The notes beneath the pieces were generated by a model. That model saw only the letters and a list, made by a program, of their open reading frames with translations. It searched no databases and had not been told where the DNA came from. A stretch of 64,000 nt of DNA from Cristatella mucedo (taxonomy: Eukaryota; Bryozoa; Phylactolaemata; Cristatellidae): positions 188,001 through 252,000 of the forward strand of contig WPIO01000016.1 in NCBI GenBank assembly GCA_009760855.2. Reading direction: 5' to 3'. Below, piece by piece: positions 10,600 through 21,640 of this stretch. Each line of letters starts with the position of its first letter. Position 1 is the first letter of the stretch. Position numbers and translations under genes: made by a program.

Positions 10600-11660
10600 C
10601 TGCAGCTAGGCTTGTCTATCGTGAGCGTCGCAGTTGTCACATCACACCACTTCTCGCCGACCTGCACTGGCTACCAGTTAAGCAACGCATCGACTACAAG
10701 GTTTTGTCGCTCACTTTTAGGTCCCTTCATTCTATGGCTCCAGCCTATCTCTCAGATATACTACCACATCAGGCCAAGCATCGTACCACCAGCTTTTCAG
10801 AATCCAACAGTTTACAAATACCTCGTACAAACCTCAAATCCTTTGGAGACCATGCATTTAGTTCGTATGCTCCCAAAGCCTGGAACTCACTCCCAACTTG
10901 TGTCACAGCATCACCTGACTTGGCTCCTTCATACCTAGCTGAACTGCTACATCAGTTTCAGCCTGTTCGCACCCTCAGGTCCTGTGTGGACAATAAGTTA
11001 GCTGTCCCACTCCTCCGCTTAAAGACCGTTGGCGACAGAAGCTTTAGCTCTGCAGGTCCTAGACTGTGGAACTCGCTTCCACAATTCTTACGCAACGACA
11101 TCTACTCTCCGACTGCCGACTATGGTACATCTTTTTCAGCGGTCCTGAACCGCTACTTCTATGCTACTCACTACCTCAACTGCTCTCCTAACTCTGCTAT
11201 GCTTCCCACTTTCTCTTTGTTGCGTGAGACGAAGTCTGTTGGGTACCGAATGCGTACCGAAAGCCGCTTAGGCTGTGAGTGCGCTATACAAAACTCTCCT
11301 GCGTAACACCCACATGGTCTTTATGACTTTGTGGAGTTACTGACGGAGATACATTACACATTACATTACATTAAAAATGAACTTAAAAAACACCTATCTA
11401 GGACAGCATTTAGTGGGTGCCTGTGATTCGTCCTTCATATGCTTATGCATGCTGACACTGTGCATGCTGCCACTAACCACACTTGCATGCTGACCCTGTG
11501 TATGTCACCTCTAACCATGTTATTCATGTTTTTTATCAAGCATGATATAACTCGCCATTCAATCGCGTTTCGCTGTGCAGCAAATGTAAAGCGCCTAGAG
11601 AGAGATTGAGTTCTCTGGGGGGAGCTTTATCAAGTGCATTATTATTCTTATTATTATGAC
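10600..11660 (+). pseudogene. LINE family A 3' part, split by a nested LINE B
   Basis: The family A ORF end occupies 10600-10921: R-S-L-H-S-M-A-P-A-Y-L-S, F-G-D-H-A-F-S-S-Y-A-P-K-A-W-N-S-L-P. The A 3' UTR resumes after about 11373 (ACCTATCTAGGACAGCATTT, then TGCATGCTGACCCTGTG and the GCGCCTAGAGAGAGATTGAG end with ATTATT tail to 11660). Family B sequence lies between. The two halves are those of one element. Confidence 0.8.
10922..11372 (+). mobile_element. Nested LINE family B, 5'-truncated
   Basis: From 10922 the sequence matches LINE B (35190 copy, from its A-P-S-Y-L-A-E-L-L-H-Q-F region) through N-S-P-A-stop at 11304-11306, then TTTGTGGAGTTACTGACGGA and an ACATT-repeat tail. It sits inside a LINE A copy. 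The join is in frame, so one 200-aa frame (10704-11306) fuses A and B. Confidence 0.8.
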
Positions 11661-11744
11661 CTCGTAGAGGTCGCTAAATGCCTCGTCGCGAGCACATGAC
11701 CATCACCTGCATCCTCACCATCATTTGCGCCACCGCCATCATCT

Positions 11745-11950
11745 AAAAGTGGTTAAGCTGATTTAACAGCCTCGTTTAAATAGCGGCAAAAAGCCTTCGT
11801 GGCTATCACCACCGCTTGCATTGGGCAACAAAGGGTCGCCTACTGCAAGACTCGAGCGCCCGATCCCCGACCCCCGGGTCGTAAAGGGGAGCAGCATGAC
11901 CGCTGGGCTAAGACCCGGGGACGGCAGTGTGGTGGCCACGCCAGAGCCTC
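11745..11950 (-). mobile_element. tRNA-derived SINE, family A
   Basis: Minus strand: CTTAGCCCAGCGGTCATGC (box A region), CGCTCGAGTCTTGCAGTAGG (box B region), GGCGACCCTTTGTTGCCCA, TGCAAGCGGTGGTGATAGCC, CGCTATTTAAACGAGGCTG, TTAAATCAGCTTAACC. This is one of the fuller family A copies. Confidence 0.8.
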
Positions 11951-11989
11951 GGCCGTACTGCTCACTGGTGCTTCTCACTCTGCTTCTAC

Positions 11990-11998
11990 TTTGATCTC

Positions 11999-12029
<31 letters not shown>

Positions 12030-12055
12030 ATGCTGATGCTGCTGCTGCTGCGGCC
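11990..12055. repeat. (CTG)n trinucleotide repeat
   Basis: A CTG run with CTGATG interruptions at about 12001-12050. The Leu-rich and Ala-rich frames across it are repeat shadows. Confidence 0.9.
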
Positions 12056-12812
12056 TATGGCTCGGTGCTCCGAAGGTCACGTGAGGTTTACGCTCGAGGA
12101 TCGAAGCCTGTGCGGCAGGAGCATCTCACGCACGCGGCACGGCACTGCACTGTCTCTGCAGCACCGAGCACCAGTGAGCTCGGCCTGTTCGGCTCGATCG
12201 GCAGGATGGAAATATCATCCGATAGCTGCCGTATTGTCAGAAATAATTTAACAGCTGCCGCCAGCTCATGCAGGTAGCTCAGCAGTTTGTTGTTCCACAA
12301 GGTACTCCAGGTGCACGCGAAATACCTGAAGATCTTGTGGGCAGCTCGCGAGCGAGCGGGGTCGGCACTGACTGCTCTGCCGACTGAGCCGTCAAGTGCA
12401 CTGCTTCCCCCTCTATCCCCTCTCCATCCCCTGGGGGGCGGTTCCGGCTGAGCTTGCAGATACAACATAGCGTCGCCTGCAGCCATGAGGCTGCTGCTGC
12501 CTGCACACTCTCTACGTGCCACCTGTAGCTTTCTGCCCTGAGTGCACAGAGCCTCCCCCCCCCCACTCTCTCGGCTTTGCTTTTAACTCTACGAGCTCGG
12601 CTGGTGCTGTTATCTCCCCCTGTCTAGCCTATGTAAAGCAATAGCAGAATAAAGCTGATTCACCTCATTGAAGTAGAGAAGAAGAAAGAAGAGCCGCCTT
12701 CTCCTCAGAGGAGGCGCCTCTTCTTTCCTTCTCCTCAGAGGAGCTCCTCTTCTAGCCCTGCGTGCAGTGGCACAGCACGGCTGCTGCTGTACTGCTGCTG
12801 CTGCTGCTTCTG

Positions 12813-12854
<42 letters not shown>

Positions 12855-13320
12855 GCTGCTGCTGCTGCAGGACGGGAGGCCGCCACACGAGCCGTAAAGT
12901 TCGGTGGAGCCCTGAGAGCCGAGAGCTGGAAGCACTCTGGTGGTATATCTCAGCCTCCTACTTCCGGCCATGCATTCACCCGGACGAACGACGGATGCAA
13001 CTTTTCCCTTAAGCAGCGCCTACTGGCGGCGTCTGGCTGGCTGGCGAGCCTCCGGCGGCAGCCTGACGGATGGAGACAGCGAAATGGCGGAAGGAAAAGA
13101 AGTAGTTCGAGACCTAATTTTCAGGATTTTTTCACATTAAAAGCATAGCTCGCTGCCTGGTAGGTGCAGGTTGTGGCTAGCGTTTATAGCATTCCAATTT
13201 TGCCCGGATGCTCCCAGAGGGGAAAGCTGGACAGCTTCAAAGCATTTTAAGCACAGGTTTGAATTATGAGACACCGACGCAGAATGTGAACCAACTAGAG
13301 TCCGTGCAGCAGGCCGAGTA
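12056..13320. other. Intergenic; second (CTG)n block, nothing coding
   Basis: Holds a (CTG)n block broken by TACTG at about 12778-12870. A duplicated TTCTCCTCAGAGGAG motif lies at 12696-12746. No recognisable gene; the frames are repeat-driven. Confidence 0.5.
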
Positions 13321-13324
13321 GGCA

Positions 13325-13510
13325 GCTCATGCTACGTATGGGCTGTGCCAGAGGTAAGGAGCTTCGAACCCCTCGTATTCGTGGGTTTGAATCCGGCAGC
13401 CCGGCAATTCTGAATTGCCGGGCTGCAAGTGGAAGTGAGGGCCAGTACGGCTTTTCTGCCGCTATATTAGTCAGGCTTATTAACCTAGCTGATTCTTTAA
13501 ATCATAGCTG
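13325..13510 (+). mobile_element. tRNA-derived SINE, family A, with internal palindrome
   Basis: Box-B-like GTGGGTTTGAATCC is followed by a 15+1+15 palindrome (396-410/412-426 of 13 kb). Family A body follows: CTGCAAGTGGAAGTGAGG, CGGCTTTTCTGCCGCTATA, TTAACCTAGCTGATT. The palindrome replaces the usual GCAGCAGGCGAT... segment, so it may be a local rearrangement of the SINE. Confidence 0.65.
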
Positions 13511-13669
13511 CACCTCCCCTGGAGTTAGTCTAACCTGTCCGGGGTCACTCTAACCGGTCAAAGGTCACTCTAACCGGTCCTAACCGTAGGCACTGCACGT
13601 TCACTCCGCCTGTACGAGCCCAGCCCGAGGCCTGAATGTCAATGATTTCAGTAAACGCAGCCGCCAGAT

Positions 13670-13710
<41 letters not shown>

Positions 13711-14888
13711 CGAGCGCGTGCGTTCGCGCTCAGATAAATACGTGTGTGTGCCGGTAGATACCTGTTTATGCTGCCGATTAATTTCGTGTATTAGCCTTTA
13801 GCCCACATTCACGTTCAGCACAGTTTGACACGCCGGCTTTTGAGTTTCGTTTTAACTTCATTGAGATCAGCGAAAGATCAGTGTAAATCATACATTACTG
13901 TTACTGCAGTGATGCAAGGAGTGCTTCGTCCTTGACACTAGGAGGTCAAGCGCTTCGATTGCTGTGAGCCGACGGCGTCAGTTGTAGATGCACGCCCTCG
14001 ATACTTCAACCTTGACATCAGACAGCAACCTTCAGTCTTGTAGGCGGCAGCAGAGTGCAGCAGCCCGGGCATCGAGGACTAGCATTGCCGCAGGACTAGC
14101 AGTGCCCCCCCCCCCCCCAGGCTAGCATTGCCGCAGGATTGGCAGTGCCCCCCCCCCCCCCCCGAGGCTAGCATTGCCGCATGACTTACCTACTGTTTCA
14201 GCAAGCGAGCGAGGGATTCGGGCGATTCGAAACTTGCGCCGGAACGATTTGCCGAAGAGGATTGTATAGCTCTTCGCTCTCCATCGCAGTGGATTGAGCA
14301 TAACCAACAGCATTCAGCAGAGCTCTTTAATTAAAAAAGTGACCCTAGAAGCCAGTGCCACATTTTCGCACTCTGTATTAGGCAGGATCAACAAGCAAGC
14401 TTGCACTTGATTAGACGCCTTGGTACCATAAGCACAGTTCAAGCTCAATCCTCTCGAATGCGAAACTGTCGCTTCCATCGGTGCACCTTCAAGTCCAAGC
14501 ACTCAAGATCAAGGTCCAAGCTAAATGGGGAAGGTCCGAGCTCTGGCTGTCCAGCTATCATATTCGCCGTTTTATCGCAGCGGTCAGTTAATCACCAAAT
14601 GCTTATTAGAAGCTGGCTGAGCGAGTACACGTCGAAAGCGAGCCACGGAGCCAGAGGTCAAGGTCGCCACGTTTTTCCACCACCATTAAATGCTTAGTGA
14701 ATTATATGTTTATAGTATGCATGCTCGTGCGTCTCACAATGTTTGGAGAGTGAAGCGAGCGAAGCCTCCTCAAATCGTATATATAGGCCTCGCCACGGAC
14801 CCACCCAGTAGCTCGCTTAGAGTGACTATCTATGGAGCTAAAGCTAAGTGCAGCATGAGGAAAGCAGAGCTGAGCAAGCATCTGGTTC
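13511..14888. other. Intergenic; short repeats and poly-C tracts
   Basis: Holds three CTCTAACCGGTC-type units at about 13525-13580, a (TG)n run at about 13674-13708, and two poly-C runs near 14104-14119 and 14148-14163 inside a duplicated GGCTAGCATTGCCGCA unit. No gene is recognised. Confidence 0.5.
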
Positions 14889-14898
14889 GCGCCGGCAG

Positions 14899-15000
14899 CT
14901 GAGGCAGCTGCGCGAGCGATTCACGGAGCGCCCGCTGCTGCGCATCGCCCAGATGGCGCGGCTATTTACGCAGACCGATGGCACAAACAGAGAGACCGCT
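14899..15000 (+). CDS. Candidate orphan exon, unknown gene
   Basis: GCGCCGGCAG precedes 14899 and GTGAGC follows 15000. The enclosed 102 bp is exactly 34 open codons (phase 0 in and out): L-R-Q-L-R-E-R-F-T-E-R-P, then L-R-I-A-Q-M-A-R-L-F-T-Q-T-D-G-T. The composition is protein-like and helical. No partner exon or family was recognised, and the acceptor lacks a strong pyrimidine tract, so this may be chance. Confidence 0.3.
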
Positions 15001-15389
15001 GTGAGCACCCGCCCACGTGGGTACCTGGCATCGAGAAAGGGCATTCCTTCAGGCCCGAGTGCTTATCTGCTTTTGCTCTCCATCTACTGGGAGTGACATT
15101 TCACAGTTAACTGACCGCTGCAAAGCACGACCAGGGATGGACTGCTTCCTTGGCATCCATTAAAGGTTGCACAAAGGTCGACTCGAGTTCGGTTCGGGAC
15201 CAGACCGTGAGCTCTGGCTGCGGGTATATAGGGTGCAGCCAGCTGCCACCATTGGCACTTGAATTTCGCAGGATTATTGCTTATGTTAATTTTAGGGGTA
15301 AATGCTTTTGCAAGCACCGCTCAGGCAGAGGATCACGGGAGACGGTATCTCTCTGGGCATCAGTACTGCTGGCACATGCAACTGCCATC

Positions 15390-15545
15390 TGGCTGTAGCT
15401 GATTCAAACAGCCTCTCGCTTGTACAGCGGCAGGGGAGCCTTAACGGCCGCCGCTGCCGCCGCTGCTCGCAGTTGGCAACAAAGGATCGCCCACAGAAGC
15501 GCTATCTCGTGGGCTATCACGTCTGCAAATCCGGGACGCCATGAG
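15390..15545 (-). mobile_element. tRNA-derived SINE, family A (3' half)
   Basis: Minus strand: GTGGGCGATCCTTTGTTGCC, ACTGCGAGCAGCGGC, TTAAGGCTCCCCTGCCGC, GAGAGGCTGTTTGAATCAGC. The tRNA-like head is degraded. Confidence 0.65.
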
Positions 15546-15677
15546 TATTACCCGGATGTCACTATTGAGAGCTTTCCGGCTGCGTCTTAATTTCTAAAGA
15601 GCCACGAGCCGCCGGAGCCACGTGACTTAAGTCTGGAACTGAATGAAAGCCCGAAGAAAAAATTTCGCCTCAAGCGG

Positions 15678-15891
15678 CCAATATTCTGTATTCTGTATTC
15701 TCTATTCTTTATTCTCTATTCTCTATTCTCTATTCTGTATTCTGTATTATGTATTCTGTATTCTCTATTCTCTATTCTTTATTCTGTATTCTGTATTCTG
15801 TATTCTGTATTCTCTATTCTCTATTCTGTATTCTGTATTCTCTATTCTCTATTCTCTATTCTTCATTCTCTATTCTTTATTCTCTTCTAGC
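15678..15891. repeat. TATTCTG/TATTCTC 7-bp minisatellite
   Basis: About 30 units of TATTCTG, TATTCTC or TATTCTT run almost without interruption. All frames across it are repeat peptides, not genes. Confidence 0.95.
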
Positions 15892-17224
15892 CGTGCTCCG
15901 CAAAGGAATCCTCATAGCGTCGGCAATAAATGGCCACCGGCACATCCACCGGCTCTGAAAAAAACCAGGTACAATGCAGCAACTAATCGCACGGGCCGTC
16001 GCGTGAGCTAAGGGTGGGCGGAGCAGTGAGTTCAGGGGGAAGCAGGCGACTGAGGCACGAGGCGGCGACTGAGTGACTGCTGCAAGGCTTAGTCAGGCAC
16101 GCGTTAGCCCCACAGAGAGCCAGGACAGAGGGTGACCGGGTTTGCACGCGCCATTTTTAATCGTCTGCATTACACGAGCTGGCGTTCGCATCTTCTACTC
16201 TTCCGGTACGTTCACTTCCGTTACGTGAACAAGCGAGGCTCCAGCCTGCACTCCTAACCTTCGCTGTGGTAACGAGTTTAGCAGAGCCGCGTAGAGAAAA
16301 CAAACAGACAGACACTTGGGTAATCAGAATCAGACAGGACAAAGCAGAGAAAAACAGAGCTAAGGAGAGCAAACCAGAAACTGGCGCCGGTACAGGAGCG
16401 TGCGTGAGGACGGACGTAGCAGAGAGCTGCAAAGCGGACGTTCTAATGAGGATGTCTTTTTTATTGGGCCCGAGTGAACCAAATCGCTATCTGGCCGCTG
16501 TGCAACTTGCTGCAAGAGAAGCAATAAACGGGAATTAACGACAAGCGTGGTATTATTAACGACAAGCGACATTCGTTGAAAAACAAGCGTGGTATTATTC
16601 GTTGACAAGCGCGGCATGGCTCGTTGACGAGCATGCAAAAGCCGAAAGTGTCACGTATATTAGGCTAGCATGCTCAAGCGCACAAGGAGACCCTCTCCCC
16701 CCCCCCACCTGGCCGCTGCCTTAGGCGAAGCCGAGGTTAGTTGCATGTGCGGAATCCCTCCACGGGTCATTCCAAGGGTCATTCTAAGGGTAAGCATGAA
16801 AAGAAGCAAACAGAAAAAAAGACTAGTTCATTGGAGGATTGCAAGTAAGGTAGCTGAGCAGAACAGCGGCATCTTTAGTTGAGACTTTAAATAGGCGAAA
16901 TCGATTCAGAAAGTAGTGACAGGAGCCACGCGCTAGTGGCAGACGAGCGGCGCCAACGAACTGAAAACCCGATAACCGAAGAAACTTTCAACTCGGCGCG
17001 AAAGACGACGAGACGGTGGGAAGCCGCGAGGCCGGCGGTACGAGACTAGGCCGCAGGGGCAAGGGTCAGGGGCAAGGGTCAGGGGGCAAGGAGATCGAGG
17101 AGGAGTTCTGGCTGGTGCAGGCGATTAGAGCCACCTGTGAGCCAGAAATAAAATTTGGTATAAGTCGATTCGATACTCGATTTGGAGCAAGTAGAGCTCA
17201 GACTGATGTGTGGCAGCTACGTCT
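15892..17224. other. Intergenic, nothing recognised
   Basis: Holds degenerate repeats of ACAAGCGTGGTATTATT at about 16539-16630 and GGGGCAAGGGTCAG units at about 17055-17090. No gene is recognised. Confidence 0.45.
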
Positions 17225-17870
17225 TTGACTACAAAAGAAGCCTAGCTGCTGAGCTGTGCACCGGTTGCAGCCGATTAGGAGTGCTCTCTGGAAGTTCTGA
17301 GTGGAGGGAATTACGGTAATCCAGACGCGATGTGGCGACACGTGTGAGCCAGTTTGGCTGTCGCACTCTGATTATTTCAGTGAGTCGCTATTTTAGCGAT
17401 GCTTCATATGCGAAAGCAGAGCTGCGTTGACAGTGGAGCCATTGACCTTCACATTGGCAGTCAGAGGCATTGACCGCGTATATTCATCCAAGAAGAAGCC
17501 GCTATTGAACGAAGCACCAAGATTACAAGATGCAGACGCCAAGGTGACGAGGTTCGAGATGAACCAACCTTGTGCGCGAGGTCTTTCAACTTTCATTCGA
17601 CTAGGTTTGCCCGTCGCTGTTAGGCTGGTTTTATCATCGATTGATAAGTTCCAACAATTTAGTGATCATGCATTTGCGAACAGATCGACGCAGGCTGCAA
17701 AGCAGGTCAGAGGTCAGTCAGAGGTCAGTCAGAAGTCCCAGGTAAGTCAGAGGCAGAGCAAGGCTCAGACAGGTTGAAGGACGGGTAGAGCATAGTGTCA
17801 TCGGCGTAGTAATGAAAACCGGATTGCGTTTGGCGAGGGGATCAGCCAGGTAAAAACGGGGGAATATCCT
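17225..17870 (-). pseudogene. Degenerate L2-like LINE reverse transcriptase
   Basis: On the minus strand, F-H-Y-Y-A-D-D-T-M-L-Y is recoverable near 17790-17845. C-N-L-G-A-S-F-N-S-G-F-F-L-D-E lies near 17480-17530, matching the block after the catalytic YADD in L2-clade enzymes. Many frameshifts. More diverged than families A and B, possibly a third family. Confidence 0.55.
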
Positions 17871-18429
17871 TTGTGTGCTTATGCATGCTGGCGTGCTATA
17901 TGTCATCATAATGATATGCTTCTTCTGCAGTATATATGTAGTTCCTATCCGGAAGAGATTCAGTTACCTGATGGTGCTATACAAAGGTGTTATTAGTATT
18001 TTTTATTAATTCCTGTTGGCTGTAAGGCGTGTTCAGAGCGGGGCATCGCCGCAGACCAGAGAAAATTGTTGGATTGTTCAGTGATCAGAGCAAGCTTGCT
18101 CTACTCGCAACGCCGCAGCAGCAGACCTTTCCCGTTGCTCGGCATATTCAAGTTACTCGCCGGTTTCCCGAATGTCTTAGGCTGTTAATTCTCACTCCTA
18201 GGAATGGTAGCTAATTATCACTCCCGGGTGGATGGCCGCCTGGACCCTCGGAACGCCGTCGTCTGTAACTGAGAATGGGTGGTGCCATTGCATTGCTCGC
18301 CACTCGAAGCTCTGACGCCACAGGATCTGATCAAAAGTCAATCTAAAGACTATCAAAAAATGGAGGCGGGCATCTATTTGATACGCCTTTAGTTCGTAGG
18401 TCCACCATTCGAGCAGCACAAGCAGGATT

Positions 18430-18590
18430 CGCGCCTCGGCCGGCTGTCGTACCGTGTTTTCCATCACCACCGCTTGCAACGGCAATGAAGAATCGCCCAC
18501 CGCAGGAATCGAACCAACGACCTCTGGATCGAGGTCGTGAAAAGCAACCGCCTTACCTGGTGTGCCATCATGGCTCACCGAGTTTGCTGC
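18430..18590 (-). mobile_element. tRNA-derived SINE, family A
   Basis: Minus strand: GATGGCACACCAGGTAAGG, GGTCGTTGGTTCGATTCCTG, GGTGGGCGATTCTTCATTGC, TTGCAAGCGGTGGTGATGG. Closely resembles the copy at 2535, including the GCACACYAGGTAAGG head, so the two belong to one subfamily. Confidence 0.75.
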
Positions 18591-18784
18591 ACTATAGGCT
18601 CACCTGAAAAAAATGACCGATGTCCAAAATGGCTGAACGAACGGAATTTGCGAAGAAAGCTTTCTGTTTTAGTGCCACCATTACAGACGGGGTAAGGTAG
18701 TTAGGCTGAGCAAGCAAAGTTCCCTGAACTAGAGAGCTTCGCGTAGAAGAGTTACACGAGTTGCATCAGTTTACGTCAGCGAAT

Positions 18785-19080
18785 AATCTAGCATCTGTAC
18801 CGCTTTAAGAAGAAGCTTAGAACATATCTGTTTATTACGGCATTTAGCGGGTCCTTAATATTCTTTCTATGCGGGCTCTTGCAGAAAAGCACTGCGCCTG
18901 CTGCCACTAGCCATACCTATGTGCTGACCCTGTGCATGTCACACCTTACAATGTAATGCTTGATGGCATTGTGAATGTCCCTTTTTGGTCATACTTCTTT
19001 TACAGCATCCGTAGAGCGCCTAGAAATAGTATCGGTTCTCTGAGGGCGCTACATAAATGTATTATCATTTTTCTCATTAC
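18785..19080 (+). mobile_element. LINE family A 3' UTR fragment
   Basis: AAGAAGCTTAGAACATATCT, GGCATTTAGCGGGTCC, GTGCTGACCCTGTGCATGTC, TAGAGCGCCTAGAAATAGT, CTGAGGGCGCTACATAAATG with an ATTATCATT tail. A diverged 5'-truncated copy. Confidence 0.75.
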
Positions 19081-19203
19081 TGTTGCTACTAACCGCACAA
19101 CACGCGATCTCGCGTTAGAACGACTGCAAAAATTACTCCAACCAATCCTTCCTCCCAGGTTTTCCTTTTGACGCTGCGGTTTTTGTCTTCCATTTCTTAA
19201 TCC

Positions 19204-19421
19204 TAGCAAAAACTGAAGCCCGCTCTTTGTGCAGTAATCCTAGCAGCACTGAAGCCCGCTCTTTGTGCAGTAATCCTAGCAGCACTGAAGCCCGCTCTTT
19301 GTGCAGTAATCCTAGCAGCACTGAAGCCTGTTCTTTGTGCAGTTATCCTAGCAGCACTGAAGCCCGCTCTTTGTGCAGTAATCCTAGCAGCACTGAAGCC
19401 CGTTCTTTGTGCAGTAAATGA
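19204..19421. repeat. 36-bp tandem repeat, six units
   Basis: Units of AGCAGCACTGAAGCCCGCTC plus TTTGTGCAGTAATCCT repeat about six times with few changes. Because 36 is a multiple of 3, frames stay open (C-S-N-P-S-S-T-E-A-R-S-L repeated). There is no sign that this is a gene. Confidence 0.9.
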
Positions 19422-19689
19422 TTAGCTGCAAGCAGCTCGATACTTGACGACGCTTTGATTGACATCGGACTTGACATTTTCGCTGTCACTGATATCAGAC
19501 TGTGGTCGACTGCTCGGATACCAATGCTACTCTAGACTACCTATGTTATATCTTAATGTATATATATATATATATATATATATCCACACGGATGCTACTC
19601 CGCAAGGTTTCTCCTTCGCTCATTCACAAGATCTCTAAAAATTGGCGGTGGAGTAGCCGGGGTCTGCCCTCAAGCACTGTGCTGCCCTG

Positions 19690-19862
19690 CGTGCTGCGCC
19701 CTCATTGCAAGAAGACCTGCGGTCTTAGCCCCGAGGGTCAGGGGGTCAGACTCCCGCACTTCATCACCCAGGTCGTGGGATCAATTCCTGTATGAGGCCC
19801 TCTTTAATGCTCGCTGCTAGCGGGTCCGCTAGCCGCTAAAGCTACTCTAGCGAAAAATAAAC
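19690..19862 (+). mobile_element. tRNA-derived SINE, family A (diverged)
   Basis: GGTCTTAGCCCCGAGG, CAGGTCGTGGGATCAATTCC, ATGCTCGCTGCTAGCGG, AGCCGCTAAAGCTACTCTA. Head and box B are recognisable; the tail is diverged. A (TA)n tract lies at 19557-19583. Confidence 0.55.
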
Positions 19863-20724
19863 ATTAATGAATTCAAACTGAACTCGTCCGGCAAAAAGAA
19901 TGCCTCCACCGATGAAAAGAGTGCCAGTCTTCCGGATATAACGCTTCTCATTGTGAGGTACACGCAACACAATTCAATACAATACAATGAAGCACACACA
20001 ATTTTGCTTACCATATATACCAAAAATATGGCCAATACGGCGTTCCTGGCTACTGATTGACGAGCTTCCTTAAACCATCTAAAAACAGTGGTTTTCAGGC
20101 CCTTCGCAAAAAATTCTACCCACGATCGTGAAAATATAGGTAACTTACTCCATTCATAATTCTGCCTTTTGCTATTCGAGACAATTGAACGAGTTGTGGT
20201 TCAGATACGCATCAATTCATTACATAGAAAGAATAATCAAAAATCTATAAAGAATAATCAAAAATATAATAATCAAAAGAATAGAGTGCTGCTAAAGCCA
20301 TGCCAATGTCTGGCAAGGCAACAGTAACCTGCTACGTGTATACACTTATACCTTTATGTATTTCAATGTTATCTGTTTGATGGTATATTCATCTCCGAAG
20401 TTCGTATTCTCCTATACCATACTCCACCAAGACAGCGACCTTAAGTAACAAAAAAGCCTAGGATATTCAGATCAGCCACCGAGACTTAAGTGGCTAAACT
20501 TTTGTCGTCGTCATTGCCAGTTACCGGTAGTAATACATGATTTTTGCACCCTCGATGCCCATCGTAGCCTCAAGACTCAAGACTACATCTACCTCTACAT
20601 CTACATCTGCAACTGCATCAACATCTTGCTGGCAAGATCGAATCGGGAGTTAGATCTAGCCATTACACGGACACTGCTCTGCCTCGGGTTTACCCTTTGA
20701 CCTTTTTAACACAACTAATCAGTG
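19863..20724. other. Intergenic AT-rich, nothing recognised
   Basis: AT-rich sequence with short repeats (AAAGAATAATCAAAAAT twice near 20228-20262, CTACATCTAC near 20590-20610). No open frame of note. Confidence 0.5.
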
Positions 20725-20960
20725 AATAACAATGATAATAGTAATAATAATAATAATTGATTTGATACAGCGTTCTCAGAGAACTCAGTCTCTTTGTGGG
20801 CACTTTACATTTGCTGCAAAGGAAGCACGATCGTTAGCGGTAACATGCTCTATAAACAACAAGCAGAACATGGTTAGGGATGACATGCACAGGGTCAGCA
20901 TGCAAGTATGGTTAGTGGCAGCATGCACAGTGTCAGCACGCGTAAGCACATAAATGCCCG
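20725..20960 (-). mobile_element. LINE family A 3'-end fragment
   Basis: The plus strand shows the antisense end: TAATAATAATAATTGATTTG, TCAGAGAACTCAGTCTCTTT, TTTGCTGCAAAGGAAGCAC, GACATGCACAGGGTCAGC, GCATGCACAGTGTCAGC. The tail is oriented so that the element reads on the minus strand. Confidence 0.8.
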
Positions 20961-21059
20961 AAAGTGTAAGGCCTCTCTCTGCTGGTACTCCCGAATCTAT
21001 CCGCGAAGCATTTGATACCCAGCTATGACAGCCAGATCCTGCTGAAGCAATCTTCCTCT

Positions 21060-21640
21060 CAACACTCCAGGGATCGCTGGCACAGCGCTACTCACAGCTA
21101 GGTTTGGCTACATCAACCAAAGAGAGGTCAGACTAGGTCAGCTGGAGATGTCAGTGTCGATCGTCTGGTGCCAAACTAAGCAGCTCTTGTGGTCGTTGCC
21201 TCTATCGTCAGCAACGCAGCTGCCTAGCAACACGTAAACTCTGCCTGAGCTTCGCTGGCAGCTCTCTATCAAGCATAGAATCGATTTCAGGGTTTTCAGG
21301 CTGGCTTGCAGGTCACGTGATCACTCCCTAGCATCGAAGCCTACCTATCCGACCTCCTCGATCCTTGAGTCACGTGCTCGCGCACAACCAACCGCTCGTC
21401 ATCATTCCGTCATCTCAAATCGAAATCCCGTGTCGATCGAGCTCGTGCGCAGCAAAAGTCTGGAGCTCGCCTCCAGCTACAGTTAGTGCAGCTGCAATGA
21501 CTTTGCATTCATGCTTCTCACTTTCTCGACCTTGCCCTCCTGCTTCTCACTTTCTCTGCGTTGCGTGAGAGATGAAGTCTGCTGATCTGCACTTGTGAGC
21601 GAGTTGCCTACCTCGCTTATGAGAGCCGTAAGCCGCTTGG
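21060..21640 (+). mobile_element. Degenerate LINE family B 3' region
   Basis: Near the end, ATGCTTCTCACTTTCTC then GTTGCGTGAGAGATGAAGTC matches the segment just before the LINE B stop. Upstream similarity is weak. No intact frame. The start is approximate. Confidence 0.45.

Noticed and set aside
19204-19421. CRISPR-like array
   Set aside because: Units are contiguous tandem repeats without variable spacers, in a eukaryotic genome.
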